The notes below the pieces were generated by a model. It saw only the letters and a program-made list of their open reading frames with translations, had not been told where the DNA came from and searched no databases. Both the position numbers and the translations under genes were made by a program. 37,380 bases of DNA, from NCBI GenBank assembly GCA_900552315.1, contig URZM01000004.1, positions 1-37,380 of the forward strand, given 5' to 3'. Origin of the DNA: an uncultured Bacteroidales bacterium. GTDB taxonomy: Bacteria; Bacteroidota; Bacteroidia; Bacteroidales; Muribaculaceae. Shown here piece by piece: positions 24,848-33,039 of this stretch; the first letter of the stretch is position 1; every line of letters starts with the position of its first letter.

Positions 24848-25461
24848 GCGTCGCCTCCTTTCGCCTTGCGCAGCCGTCGGGCCGACCACTTGAAATAAAT
24901 CCATCCGCCAAGCGCGCCGAGTACGATATAGACTATAGGGTTCGAGACGAAACCTATGTTCAGGGAAATGAGCAGGGCCACCAGAACCGGTATCCATACA
25001 GTCTTCAGGGAGAGCTTGGCAGCTTTGGCAGAGGATATCACCGGGGCTATGATAAGGGCCACCACTGCGGGACGGATGCCCATGAACACGGAGGAGAGCA
25101 CTCGGTTGCTTTTTATGAGGTCCGGAGTCAGGAATATCGCTATGGCGAGGATTATCAGAAACGAGGGGAGTATCGTGCCTAATGCGGCGGTAACGGCACC
25201 TCGGCGCGCGCAGGTCCTGTCGCCCACGGCCACGGCTATGTTCACGGCTAAGATACCCGGAAGGCTCTGTGCCAACGCAAGCAGGTCAAGGAACTCCTCG
25301 CGGCGTATCCAGCCCTTCTTGTCCACTATCTCTCTCTCGATGATTGAAATCATGGCCCAGCCGCCTCCGAAGGTGAACGCGCCTATCTTGAGGAATGAGA
25401 CGAACAGTTCCCCCAGGGATGCCTGAGGGGAGGTAAGGGATGAGGATTCTCTGTCTTGCAT
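24844..25461 (-). CDS. Chromate transporter family protein, first subunit
   Basis: This is a 205-residue CHR-family membrane protein. The ATG at 25461 (MQDRESSSLTSPQASLGELF) is used; the open frame continues about 100 residues upstream, but that part is antisense to fumarase and looks random. Family blocks are FLKIGAFTFGGGWAMISIIERE and LALAQSLPGILAVNIAVAVGDR, parallel to those of the second subunit, so the pair are ancient halves of a duplicated fold. A leader of 85 nt with a GC-rich hairpin separates it from the fumarase gene. Confidence 0.87.
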   Translation of the reverse strand: MQDRESSSLTSPQASLGELFVSFLKIGAFTFGGGWAMISIIEREIVDKKGWIRREEFLDLLALAQSLPGILAVNIAVAVGDRTCARRGAVTAALGTILPSFLIILAIAIFLTPDLIKSNRVLSSVFMGIRPAVVALIIAPVISSAKAAKLSLKTVWIPVLVALLISLNIGFVSNPIVYIVLGALGGWIYFKWSARRLRKAKGGDA

Positions 25462-25481
25462 AAGGTAAATCTCCCCGCAGA

Positions 25482-25507
25482 GTCCGCGCCGGACCACCGG
25501 CTCAGAC
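25482..25507 (-). other. GC-rich hairpin in the leader of the chromate transporter genes
   Basis: Positions 25482-25492 pair with 25497-25507 around a 4-nt loop, giving ten base pairs with one A/G mismatch. It sits about 20 nt before the first-subunit ATG and 40 nt after the fumarase stop. No T tract follows in the direction of transcription, so it is not a clear terminator. Confidence 0.45.
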
Positions 25508-25546
25508 TTTGCAGGGATATGTTTATACGTCGGGAAATGTACGGAA

Positions 25547-27190
25547 TCAGAGCTTGCAGGCCGTGCAGCCGGGCTTGATTTGCTTGAAGAAATCGTTGCC
25601 CTTGTTGTCCACGAGGATAAAGGCGGGGAAATCCTCGACCTCGATTTTCCAGATGGCCTCCATGCCGAGCTCGGGATACTCAAGCAGCTCCACGCTCTTG
25701 ATGCTGTTCTGAGCCAGGATGGCGGCGGGGCCTCCGATGGAGCCAAGGTAGAAACCGCCATGCTTCTTGCATGCGTCCGTCACCTGTTGGCTACGATTGC
25801 CCTTGGCTATCATGATCATGGAGCCGCCCGCAGCCTGGAACTGGTCCACATAGGGGTCCATGCGGCCTGCCGTGGTGGGGCCGAATGAGCCGGAAGGCAT
25901 GTTCTCGGGCTTTTTGGCCGGACCTGCGTAATAGATGGGATGGTCTTTGAGGTACTGCGGCATGGGCTCGCCGGCGTCAAGGCGCTCCTTGATCTTGGCG
26001 TGCGCTATGTCACGGCCCACGATTATGGTGCCTTTCAGCGAGAGGCGCGTGGAGACCGGATACTTGTCCAGCTCGGCCAGAATCTCAGGCATCGGACGGT
26101 TCAGGTCTATCTTCACCACCTCGCCCTCGCCCTGGTTGCGCAGCTCGGCGGGGATAAGTTCGGCGGGATTGGTGTCAAGCTCTTCCAGGAACAGTCCGTC
26201 GCGTGTTATCTTGGCCTTTATGTTACGGTCGGCAGAGCAGCTCACGCCCATGCCCACGGGGCATGACGCGCCGTGGCGCGGCAGACGTATCACACGTATG
26301 TCATGTGCGAAATACTTGCCGCCGAACTGTGCGCCCAGGCCAAGCTCGCAGGCCGCCTCCCAGAGCTGCTTTTCCAGCTCCACGTCGCGGAAGGCGCGGC
26401 CATACTCGTTGCCGGTGGTGGGCAGCTCGTCATAATATTTCACAGATGCTTTCTTGACCACCTCAAGGTTCTTCTCGGCGCTCGTGCCGCCTATCACGAA
26501 TGCGATGTGGTAGGGAGGGCAAGCGGCGGTGCCAAGGCTCTTCATCTTCTCGATGAGGAATGGGATGAGGGTCTTGGGGTTGAGGATTGCCTTGGTCTCC
26601 TGGTACAGGTAGGTCTTGTTGGCAGAGCCGCCACCCTTGGCCACGAACAGGAACTTGTACTCCATCCCCTCGGAGGCGTGTATGTCTATCTGGGCCGGAA
26701 GGTTGCAGCCAGTGTTCACCTCCTCGTACATGGACAGGGGTGCGTTCTGGGAGTAACGCAGGTTGTTCTCAGTATAGGTCTTGTACACACCCAGCGAAAT
26801 CTTCTCGGCGTCATCGCAGCCGGTCCATACCTGCTGGCCTTTGTAAGCGGCGCAGATGGCCGTGCCGGTGTCCTGGCAGAAGGGAAGCACACCCTTGGAT
26901 GCCACATCGGCGTTGCGGAGCATGGTCAGTGCCACGAATTTGTCGTTGTCCGACGCCTGAGGATCGCTCAATATCTTGGCCACCATCTCGTTATGCTCGC
27001 GGCGCAGCAGGAAAGCGTTGTCATGAGTGGCGGCGTTGGCCAGCAGCGTGATGGCTTCGGGGTCTATGACGAGCATCTCGTGCCCGTTCCAGTTCTCGAC
27101 TTTGACGCCCTCCTTGGTCAGGAGGCGGTATTTGGTTTTGTCAGGCCCTAAGGGGAAGGGCTTTTGATAGTGAAATTCAGGGGTTGCCAT
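25547..27190 (-). CDS. Fumarate hydratase, class I (Fe-S dependent)
   Basis: This 547-residue single-chain class I fumarase converts malate to fumarate reversibly in the cytosol. The ATG at 27190 (MATPEFHYQKPFPLGPDKTKYR) matches the FumA/FumB-type start; the frame is open upstream into the promoter. Cluster-ligand candidates lie in GVLPFCQDTGTAI, EVNTGCNLPAQID and the later ASCPVGMGVSCSAD region, followed by the C-terminal beta domain with YYAGPAKKPENMPSGSFGPTTAGRMDPYV. The tail GCTACKL has two more Cys. In Bacteroidales it feeds fumarate to the menaquinone-linked fumarate reductase, so it fits with the men genes in this window. Confidence 0.95.
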   Translation of the reverse strand: MATPEFHYQKPFPLGPDKTKYRLLTKEGVKVENWNGHEMLVIDPEAITLLANAATHDNAFLLRREHNEMVAKILSDPQASDNDKFVALTMLRNADVASKGVLPFCQDTGTAICAAYKGQQVWTGCDDAEKISLGVYKTYTENNLRYSQNAPLSMYEEVNTGCNLPAQIDIHASEGMEYKFLFVAKGGGSANKTYLYQETKAILNPKTLIPFLIEKMKSLGTAACPPYHIAFVIGGTSAEKNLEVVKKASVKYYDELPTTGNEYGRAFRDVELEKQLWEAACELGLGAQFGGKYFAHDIRVIRLPRHGASCPVGMGVSCSADRNIKAKITRDGLFLEELDTNPAELIPAELRNQGEGEVVKIDLNRPMPEILAELDKYPVSTRLSLKGTIIVGRDIAHAKIKERLDAGEPMPQYLKDHPIYYAGPAKKPENMPSGSFGPTTAGRMDPYVDQFQAAGGSMIMIAKGNRSQQVTDACKKHGGFYLGSIGGPAAILAQNSIKSVELLEYPELGMEAIWKIEVEDFPAFILVDNKGNDFFKQIKPGCTACKL

Positions 27191-27217
27191 GAAAGTTATG
27201 TCTTTAATGATTTGCCG

Positions 27218-27248
27218 CGAAATTAGCAATAATATTTGGGATGGCAAA
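27218..27248 (-). promoter_or_regulatory. Bacteroidetes-type promoter for fumarase
   Basis: On the minus strand, TTTG (27248-27245) and TAATTTCG (27225-27218, one mismatch to TAnnTTTG) are separated by 19 nt. The predicted leader to the ATG at 27190 is about 23 nt. Confidence 0.55.
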
Positions 27249-27303
27249 CGGCTTATTAACTTTTTTTCGCACTCGCGGGACACCTCGACTCGGTTGATTT
27301 TTG

Positions 27304-27311
27304 TAATTTTG
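27304..27311 (+). promoter_or_regulatory. Bacteroidetes -7 box (TAATTTTG) for the amidase-GT2-DUF4922-SpoIID operon
   Basis: TAATTTTG matches TAnnTTTG about 54 nt before the ATG at 27366. I do not see a good TTTG about 20 nt upstream. The 27191-27365 gap holds only this box and the divergent fumarase promoter. Confidence 0.5.
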
Positions 27312-27365
27312 TGACCTCACAGCGGACACCTCCTTAATCTCAAGGTGTCATTATCCATAAAAATT

Positions 27366-30300
27366 ATGAAGTTCCACAAGATATTATCCCGCATATTCCC
27401 GATTTTATTGGCAGTAATAATGGCAGCGGCCTCTATGGCTGATTTTACGGCTCAGGCCGCAACCAAGAGGAGCAAGGCCAAGACCACCCAGACTACATCG
27501 AAGGGCAAGAAGAAGGGCTCCGCCAAGAAAAACACCGGCAAAAGCAAGAAGGGCAAGAAATCATCCAAATCCAAATCCTCGAAATCCAAAAAGAAAAGCA
27601 ATAAGAAGTCGACCCGCGCCGTGTCGAGAGGCAAGCGCAAGACTTCCACCAGACGATGGACAAACCATAAGGAGGCTCCGGTGGAGACTGCCTCGTCCGA
27701 CTCGCTGACCTTGATGGTCAACAACGCTGTGCTGGCCAGCGTGCCTTCCAACCTGAATCCGGGGGGACTGAGGGTGAATCGCGTGACTCCGGACCATGCC
27801 AACCACACGTTGCAGGTCAGGCTCAACGACAATTTCACCTATCTGCCGGTTACGAATGATTTCATCAACGATCTTCAGAGCACTGTGCGCAAGTCGCTGC
27901 CGGACTCGCTGCGCAATTATCGTCCGGACCTGAGGGTAGGCGGAAAGTCCCTGTCGTATTACATATCGAAGATAGACAAGCTCCCGGCACAGTATCGCAA
28001 GAACGTGCCATTCGTGCGCGAGGCGAAGCCGGACGCGCTCGCACCCAAGGGTCTTCAGGGCGACATATTGGCCATGTGGCACAGCCATGGACGATATTAT
28101 AAGAACGGGTCTTGGCAATGGCAGCGCCCTTTGCTGTTCGAGACCGTGGAGGATGTCTACACCATGAGCTATGTGCTCCCCTATATCGTGCCGATGATAG
28201 AGAATGCCGGCGGCTATGTCATGTTGCCTCGCGAGCGCGACGTGAATCCGCATGAGGTAATCGTTGACAATGACAAGAACGATGGGGGAGAGCTGTATTC
28301 CCAACCGTATTATGCGGAGAGAAATGGTTCCACCCGTTGGGAAAACGGAGAGTTTGACGGTTTCATCTATGACCTGGCTTCCTTCCGCGACACGGAGAAC
28401 CCGTTTGAGATAGGCACTTACCGCCAGACCGCTACGGTGAAGTCAGGTACTGAAAGCGTGGCTGCCTGGTATGCCGACATTCCTGAGGATGGCGAGTACG
28501 CGGTCTACGTAAGTTACAAGTCATTGCCCGAGTCGACCACCGATGCGAAGTATACCGTTCATTACTCCGGAGGCACCAAGGATTTTTTGGTGAACCAGAC
28601 AATGGGCGGAGGCACGTGGATATATCTCGGCACTTTCCCTCTGCGCAAGGGCTATTCGGATCAGGTGCCGGTGGTGTCGCTTACCAATCTCAGCGGCGCT
28701 GCCGCAGGCAAGATCGTGACCGCCGACGCTGTCAAGATCGGTGGCGGTATGGGCAACATAGAGCGAAGCCCTCGCAGGGCTGATGTGTTCTATGATCCTT
28801 CCACTCCGGAATCCGCTTCCGAATTGGAAGCGCAGAATAGCTCATCGGACGATGATGAGGGCGATGACGAAGAGGATGATGAGGACGAGGGCGATGACAC
28901 TGAGGACGAGGGGGACGAGGAGGCGCTTCCCGACGACAACGGTGAGCAGTCCGTAGATGGTGAGGAACCCCAGTCCAAACCAGCCCCTGAGCCAAAGAAA
29001 GGCCCTCCGCCCGTGTTCCGCACATCCGGTCTTCCCCGCTTCCTGGAGGGGGCACGTTACTGGCTGCATTGGGCCGGGATACCCGAGGAGGTGTATTCCC
29101 CTTATCATGGACGGGATGACTATAAGGATGACTATACAGGCCGTGCGTTGTGGGTCAACTATCTGGCCGGGGGTAGCCGTGTGCTTCCAGATGAGCCGGG
29201 TCTGGGGATTCCTGTTGACGCCGCTTTCGCGCTCCATTCGGATGCCGGGCGTCGTTCCGACGACTCTACGGTGGGCACACTCGGCATTTACTATACCCAG
29301 GGGGGCATCAATTATGAGGACGGCACGCCGCGTATCAACTCACGTATGCTTACAGACTATGTGATGCGGCAGATCACTTCTGACGTGCGTCAGACTTATA
29401 ATCCTTCCTGGACCCGTCGCTCCATGTGGGACAAGAGTTATGTCGAGGCCCGTGTACCGGAGGTGCCGACCACTTTGATAGAGCTTCTCAGCCATCAGAA
29501 TTTCGGCGATATGCAGTATGGTCTGGATCCTAATTTCCGATTCCTGGTGAGCCGCGCGATATACAAGGCCATCGCGCGTTTCATGGCCGAACGCAAGGCT
29601 CGCGAGGTGGTGATACAGCCGTTGCCGGTAAAGGATTTCGCCATAACCAGGGCCGGGAAGGGGCATTTCAAGTTGCAGTGGAAGCCTACACCTGACCCGT
29701 TGGAGCCTACGGCGATGCCCAAGGAGTACATAATTTATGAGCGTCGTGGCTCACAGCTCGGTTTTCACAAGATAGGAGTGACCTCCTCTACCCATTACAA
29801 TGTCAAGGTCAAGGACAACGACATATACAGTTTCAGGATTGTGGCCGTGAACGAAGGCGGGAAGTCTTTCGACTCCGAGACACTGAGCTGCCGCGAGGCA
29901 TCGGGCGGCAAGCCTGTCATGATAGTCAACGGCTTCACCAGGGTCAGTGCTCCCGGTGTGGTCAACGAGGGGGGACGTGTGGGCTTCGATTCAGAGTGTG
30001 ATTTCGGCGTGCCCTATATCCGCGACATATCATTTGCCGGGTATCAGCGTGAGTTCCGCCGTGGCGCCGGAGACCTGGGCCGCAGCGGTGGTGACTATCT
30101 TTCCACAGTCATAGCCGGAAATACATTCGATTATCCGTACGTCCATGGTTCGGCGATTGCCAACGCCGGTTACGGTTTTGTCTCCAGCAGCCTGGGCGCG
30201 GTCACAGACGGGCTTGTCAACCTGCGTGACTATGATGTGGTGGACCTTGTGCTTGGAAAACAAAAGGAGGGGAAAATAGGATGCGGCCAGAGCGGCTGGC

Positions 30301-30779
30301 AATATAAGGCCTTCCCCGAGGAGTTGCAGAAGCGTCTGCGTGCCTTTGTGGACCATGGCGGCGACCTGCTGGTTACAGGCCAATACGTGGCTACAGACCT
30401 GTATTCCACCCGTTCCTCGCGCGCTGACCAGGACTTCGCCACTCAGGTTCTCGGAGTCACTCCCGGCGAGAGCGAGAAAGTGCGCAGCCCGAGGTTCTTC
30501 GCGTCCTCCGAGGCTCAGAAGGATGGCTTCTCAAGGCGCAATTATAATTATAACAACACACTGAACGAGGATATGTACATAGTTGAGTCTCCGGACATGC
30601 TCGAACCCGTAGGCGAGGGCGAGGTGATGTTTGAGTTCGACGGCAACAATGGCGCCGCCGGCGTGAGTCGCGTGGACGGCAAGAGTCATACCGTGGTGCT
30701 TTCCATTCCTTTCGAGAGCATAAACGGAGCTGACAACCGCAACGCCCTGATGAAGGATATTCTCGATTTCTTCAAATAA
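27366..30779 (+). CDS. Secreted multidomain N-acetylmuramoyl-L-alanine amidase-like protein with inserted golvesin-like domain
   Basis: The protein has 1137 residues. A signal peptide (MKFHKILSRIFPILLAVIMAAASMA) is followed by a Lys/Ser-rich tract (about 34-92). An Amidase_3-type domain starts near 231 (MWHSHGRYY, LLFETVEDVYTMSYVL), is interrupted by a golvesin/Xly-CBD-like beta domain (about 331-461, ending TADAVKIGGG) and an Asp/Glu-rich linker (about 490-530), and resumes with WLHWAGIPEEVYS, FALHSDAG (zinc His, about 622) and TLIELLSHQNFGD (catalytic Glu, about 705). A fibronectin-III domain (about 753-845) and a Rossmann-like C-terminal domain (VMIVNGFTR, DHGGDLLVTGQYV) complete it. The name xanthan lyase often given to such proteins comes from the golvesin-type domain only. 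It is probably a cell-wall hydrolase; it heads an operon with GT2, DUF4922 and SpoIID genes. Confidence 0.82.
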   Translation: MKFHKILSRIFPILLAVIMAAASMADFTAQAATKRSKAKTTQTTSKGKKKGSAKKNTGKSKKGKKSSKSKSSKSKKKSNKKSTRAVSRGKRKTSTRRWTNHKEAPVETASSDSLTLMVNNAVLASVPSNLNPGGLRVNRVTPDHANHTLQVRLNDNFTYLPVTNDFINDLQSTVRKSLPDSLRNYRPDLRVGGKSLSYYISKIDKLPAQYRKNVPFVREAKPDALAPKGLQGDILAMWHSHGRYYKNGSWQWQRPLLFETVEDVYTMSYVLPYIVPMIENAGGYVMLPRERDVNPHEVIVDNDKNDGGELYSQPYYAERNGSTRWENGEFDGFIYDLASFRDTENPFEIGTYRQTATVKSGTESVAAWYADIPEDGEYAVYVSYKSLPESTTDAKYTVHYSGGTKDFLVNQTMGGGTWIYLGTFPLRKGYSDQVPVVSLTNLSGAAAGKIVTADAVKIGGGMGNIERSPRRADVFYDPSTPESASELEAQNSSSDDDEGDDEEDDEDEGDDTEDEGDEEALPDDNGEQSVDGEEPQSKPAPEPKKGPPPVFRTSGLPRFLEGARYWLHWAGIPEEVYSPYHGRDDYKDDYTGRALWVNYLAGGSRVLPDEPGLGIPVDAAFALHSDAGRRSDDSTVGTLGIYYTQGGINYEDGTPRINSRMLTDYVMRQITSDVRQTYNPSWTRRSMWDKSYVEARVPEVPTTLIELLSHQNFGDMQYGLDPNFRFLVSRAIYKAIARFMAERKAREVVIQPLPVKDFAITRAGKGHFKLQWKPTPDPLEPTAMPKEYIIYERRGSQLGFHKIGVTSSTHYNVKVKDNDIYSFRIVAVNEGGKSFDSETLSCREASGGKPVMIVNGFTRVSAPGVVNEGGRVGFDSECDFGVPYIRDISFAGYQREFRRGAGDLGRSGGDYLSTVIAGNTFDYPYVHGSAIANAGYGFVSSSLGAVTDGLVNLRDYDVVDLVLGKQKEGKIGCGQSGWQYKAFPEELQKRLRAFVDHGGDLLVTGQYVATDLYSTRSSRADQDFATQVLGVTPGESEKVRSPRFFASSEAQKDGFSRRNYNYNNTLNEDMYIVESPDMLEPVGEGEVMFEFDGNNGAAGVSRVDGKSHTVVLSIPFESINGADNRNALMKDILDFFK

Positions 30780-30791
30780 ATACCATGGACC

Positions 30792-32111
30792 ATGATACGA
30801 TTCACAGATCTTGATACATTGGATAGAGACTGCCGTGGTCTCTCGCATATATGTGTGCAGATAGATGACCGTGAGGTGAGTTTCTCGGATTACGGCGAGC
30901 GGCGCATGCTCCAGGTGGCTACCGGCTCCGGCGCGTCGATGGTCTATTCACATTACAGAGAGTCATTGCCCGACGGTACGTTGGTTCCTCATCCCGTCAT
31001 CGCATACCAGCAGGGGAGCCTGCGTGATGATTTCGATTTCGGCGCGGCGGTGGTGTTGGATTGCGACAGGGTACGGGAGGTGATGCCTGACATCGCTGGC
31101 CGTGAATATGCCGACGGCGGATGGTATGCGTTGCGTCTGGCGTTGAGCCGGAAAGGCAACGGACTCTTCCTGTGCCCGGAGTATCTATATACGGCATGCA
31201 GGACCGACCACCGTCTGAGCGGCCAGAAACAGCATGACTATGTTGATCCACGCCGCAGGGAGTATCAGATATGTATGGAGCGCACGCTCACGGATTTCTT
31301 GAAGCGGGAAAAAGCGCTTGCTCCTGTTGAGAAGAAAGCCTGCGTGCCGCCTGCCACGGATGCTGACCGACCTTTGGCCTCGGTCGTGATACCTGTTCGG
31401 AACCGTGTGCGCACCATAGCGGACGCCGTGCAGTCGGCCTTGGGGCAGGAGTGCGGTTTCCCGTTCAACGTGATAGTGGTGGACAATGGCAGCACGGACG
31501 GGACTACCGAGAAGCTGGAGGCCATGGCTTCCCCGCGTCTTGTGCATATACGCCTGGACGGTTCCGAGGGATTGAACATCGGCGGCTGTTGGAACAGGGC
31601 GATACTCGACTCTCGTTGTGGACTGTATGCCGTTCAGCTCGACTCTGATGACATCTACTCCTCTCCACACACCTTACAGAAGATTGTCGACAAATTCCGC
31701 GAAGGTGACTATGCCATGGTCATAGGCAGCTACACCCTCACTGATTTCAATCTTGACATACTGCCCCCCGGACTGATAGACCACGCCGAGTGGACTGATG
31801 ACAATGGAGCGAACAATGCCCTGCGCATAAACGGTCTCGGTGCCCCGCGTGCTTTCTACGTTCCTTTGCTGCGCGAGATACTGTTCCCGGACACCTCCTA
31901 TGGTGAGGACTATGCCGTGGGCATCCGCTTGGCGCGTGACTATAAGATTGGCCGTATCTATGAGTCGCTGTACAATTGCCGAAGATGGGAGGGCAACTCG
32001 GACGCGGCCCTCTCGGTAGAGAGCGTGAACCGCAATAATTTCTACAAGGACTCGCTGCGCACCGCCGAGCTGCTGGCGCGGATGGACATAAATGCTGGGC
32101 GTCATGAGTGA
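30792..32111 (+). CDS. Family 2 glycosyltransferase with extra N-terminal half-domain
   Basis: The protein has 439 residues. The catalytic GT-A domain (about 195-420) has ASVVIPVRNRVRTIADAVQSAL, VIVVDNGSTDGTTEKLEAM, the DxD-like AVQLDSDDIYSS and SYGEDYAVGIRLARDYK. The first 180 residues resemble the back half of a GT2 domain (YSHYRESLPDG, GSLRDDFDFGAAVVLDC, ALRLALSRKG) without a nucleotide-binding front half, so it looks like a fusion with a degenerate copy. No membrane helix is seen, so it is cytoplasmic. It starts 12 nt after the amidase gene and its stop lies within the start of the DUF4922 gene. The sugar is unknown. Confidence 0.85.
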   Translation: MIRFTDLDTLDRDCRGLSHICVQIDDREVSFSDYGERRMLQVATGSGASMVYSHYRESLPDGTLVPHPVIAYQQGSLRDDFDFGAAVVLDCDRVREVMPDIAGREYADGGWYALRLALSRKGNGLFLCPEYLYTACRTDHRLSGQKQHDYVDPRRREYQICMERTLTDFLKREKALAPVEKKACVPPATDADRPLASVVIPVRNRVRTIADAVQSALGQECGFPFNVIVVDNGSTDGTTEKLEAMASPRLVHIRLDGSEGLNIGGCWNRAILDSRCGLYAVQLDSDDIYSSPHTLQKIVDKFREGDYAMVIGSYTLTDFNLDILPPGLIDHAEWTDDNGANNALRINGLGAPRAFYVPLLREILFPDTSYGEDYAVGIRLARDYKIGRIYESLYNCRRWEGNSDAALSVESVNRNNFYKDSLRTAELLARMDINAGRHE

Positions 32112-33039
32112 GACAGAGAATCTTGTCCGGTTCCATGACAGGCAGCTGACAGCATGGCCCCAGGCTCGGGAAAGATACGAGGCCCTGACTCATGTGCGTG
32201 TCAGAGAGATAAGTCTTGGCGGATTTACGGTGAGAATACAGTTCAATCCGGGCAGGGCAGTGTCTACCGGAGCGAGGACCGATTCTGCATCGATTGCCGC
32301 ACGCCCCTGCTTCCTCTGTGCCGCAAACCGCCCGGAGGAACAGCTTATATTTGACGTGTATCCGGGTATCGACACCTTGGTGAACCCGTTTCCCATATTC
32401 CGTCGCCATTTCACGTTGGCGGCCAAGGGGCATCTGCATCAGGATACAGTGGATTTCATGGAGATGGCACGCATCGCCGCTACGTTGCCCGACATGGTGA
32501 CTTTCTACAACGGTTCGCAGGCCGGAGCCTCTGCTCCTGACCATCTGCACATCCAGGCCGGGGAAAAGGACTTTTTGCCTCTGTGCGCATATCTGGAGGC
32601 TGACCCCGGGGAGCTGATGAAGAGCGACGGCTCTTTCAGCGCATACAGCCCTGACGGATTGCCGGTGAGTGCGGTGCATTTTACAAGCCGGCAGTTGACT
32701 CCCGAAATGAGCCTCTGGCTCGACACGCTGCTGCCGTGCGATAAGTTCGGGATGCCGCAAAGAGGGATGCGGAATGTCCTTATGTGGCCGGATGCAGATG
32801 GATGCCTGCACACTCTGTTCCTGCCTCGCGCCGCACATCGCCCGGCATGTTATTTCAGACCTGAGGAAGAGGGGAGACTGATGGTGAGTCCGGGCGCGGT
32901 GGACATGGCCGGTGTGCTTATTTTGCCGCGCGAGGCGGATTTCGAGAATATCAGCCGCACAGATATAAGGCAAATATACGATGAGGTCTCTTTCCCATAT
33001 AAAGAGTCCCCGCAATTTCAAAGATTGTTGCTGTTATGA
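32104..33039 (+). CDS. DUF4922 protein, HIT-like nucleotidyltransferase/phosphorylase
   Basis: The protein has 311 residues from ATG 32104 (MSETENLVRF); ATG 32092 in the same frame would add four residues. It has the HIT/GalT superfamily layout: a possible zinc motif RPCFLCAANRPEEQ (Cys69, Cys72), VNPFPIFRRHFTLA, then YNGSQAGASAPDHLHIQAG with the active-site H-x-H-x-Q (His147, His149, Gln151). Plant GDP-L-galactose phosphorylase and Ap4A phosphorylase use the same kind of site, with the second His as nucleotidyl acceptor. It may break or make a nucleotide sugar used or produced by the adjacent GT2. The gene overlaps its neighbours by 8 nt and 4 nt. Confidence 0.8.
   Translation: MSETENLVRFHDRQLTAWPQARERYEALTHVRVREISLGGFTVRIQFNPGRAVSTGARTDSASIAARPCFLCAANRPEEQLIFDVYPGIDTLVNPFPIFRRHFTLAAKGHLHQDTVDFMEMARIAATLPDMVTFYNGSQAGASAPDHLHIQAGEKDFLPLCAYLEADPGELMKSDGSFSAYSPDGLPVSAVHFTSRQLTPEMSLWLDTLLPCDKFGMPQRGMRNVLMWPDADGCLHTLFLPRAAHRPACYFRPEEEGRLMVSPGAVDMAGVLILPREADFENISRTDIRQIYDEVSFPYKESPQFQRLLLL

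Noticed and set aside
25462..25761. N-terminal extension of about 100 residues of the first chromate transporter subunit
   Set aside because: It is antisense to the 3' end of fumarase and Ser/Pro/Arg-rich; the ATG at 25461 gives the normal protein length.
27366..30779. Xanthan lyase as the product name
   Set aside because: Only the golvesin/Xly-CBD-like domain suggests it; no polysaccharide-lyase catalytic domain is seen, while amidase zinc and Glu motifs are present.
31747..33021. 424-codon minus-strand open frame across the GT2 and DUF4922 genes
   Set aside because: It spans two real plus-strand genes and has no recognisable motif; it is a long shadow frame caused by GC bias.
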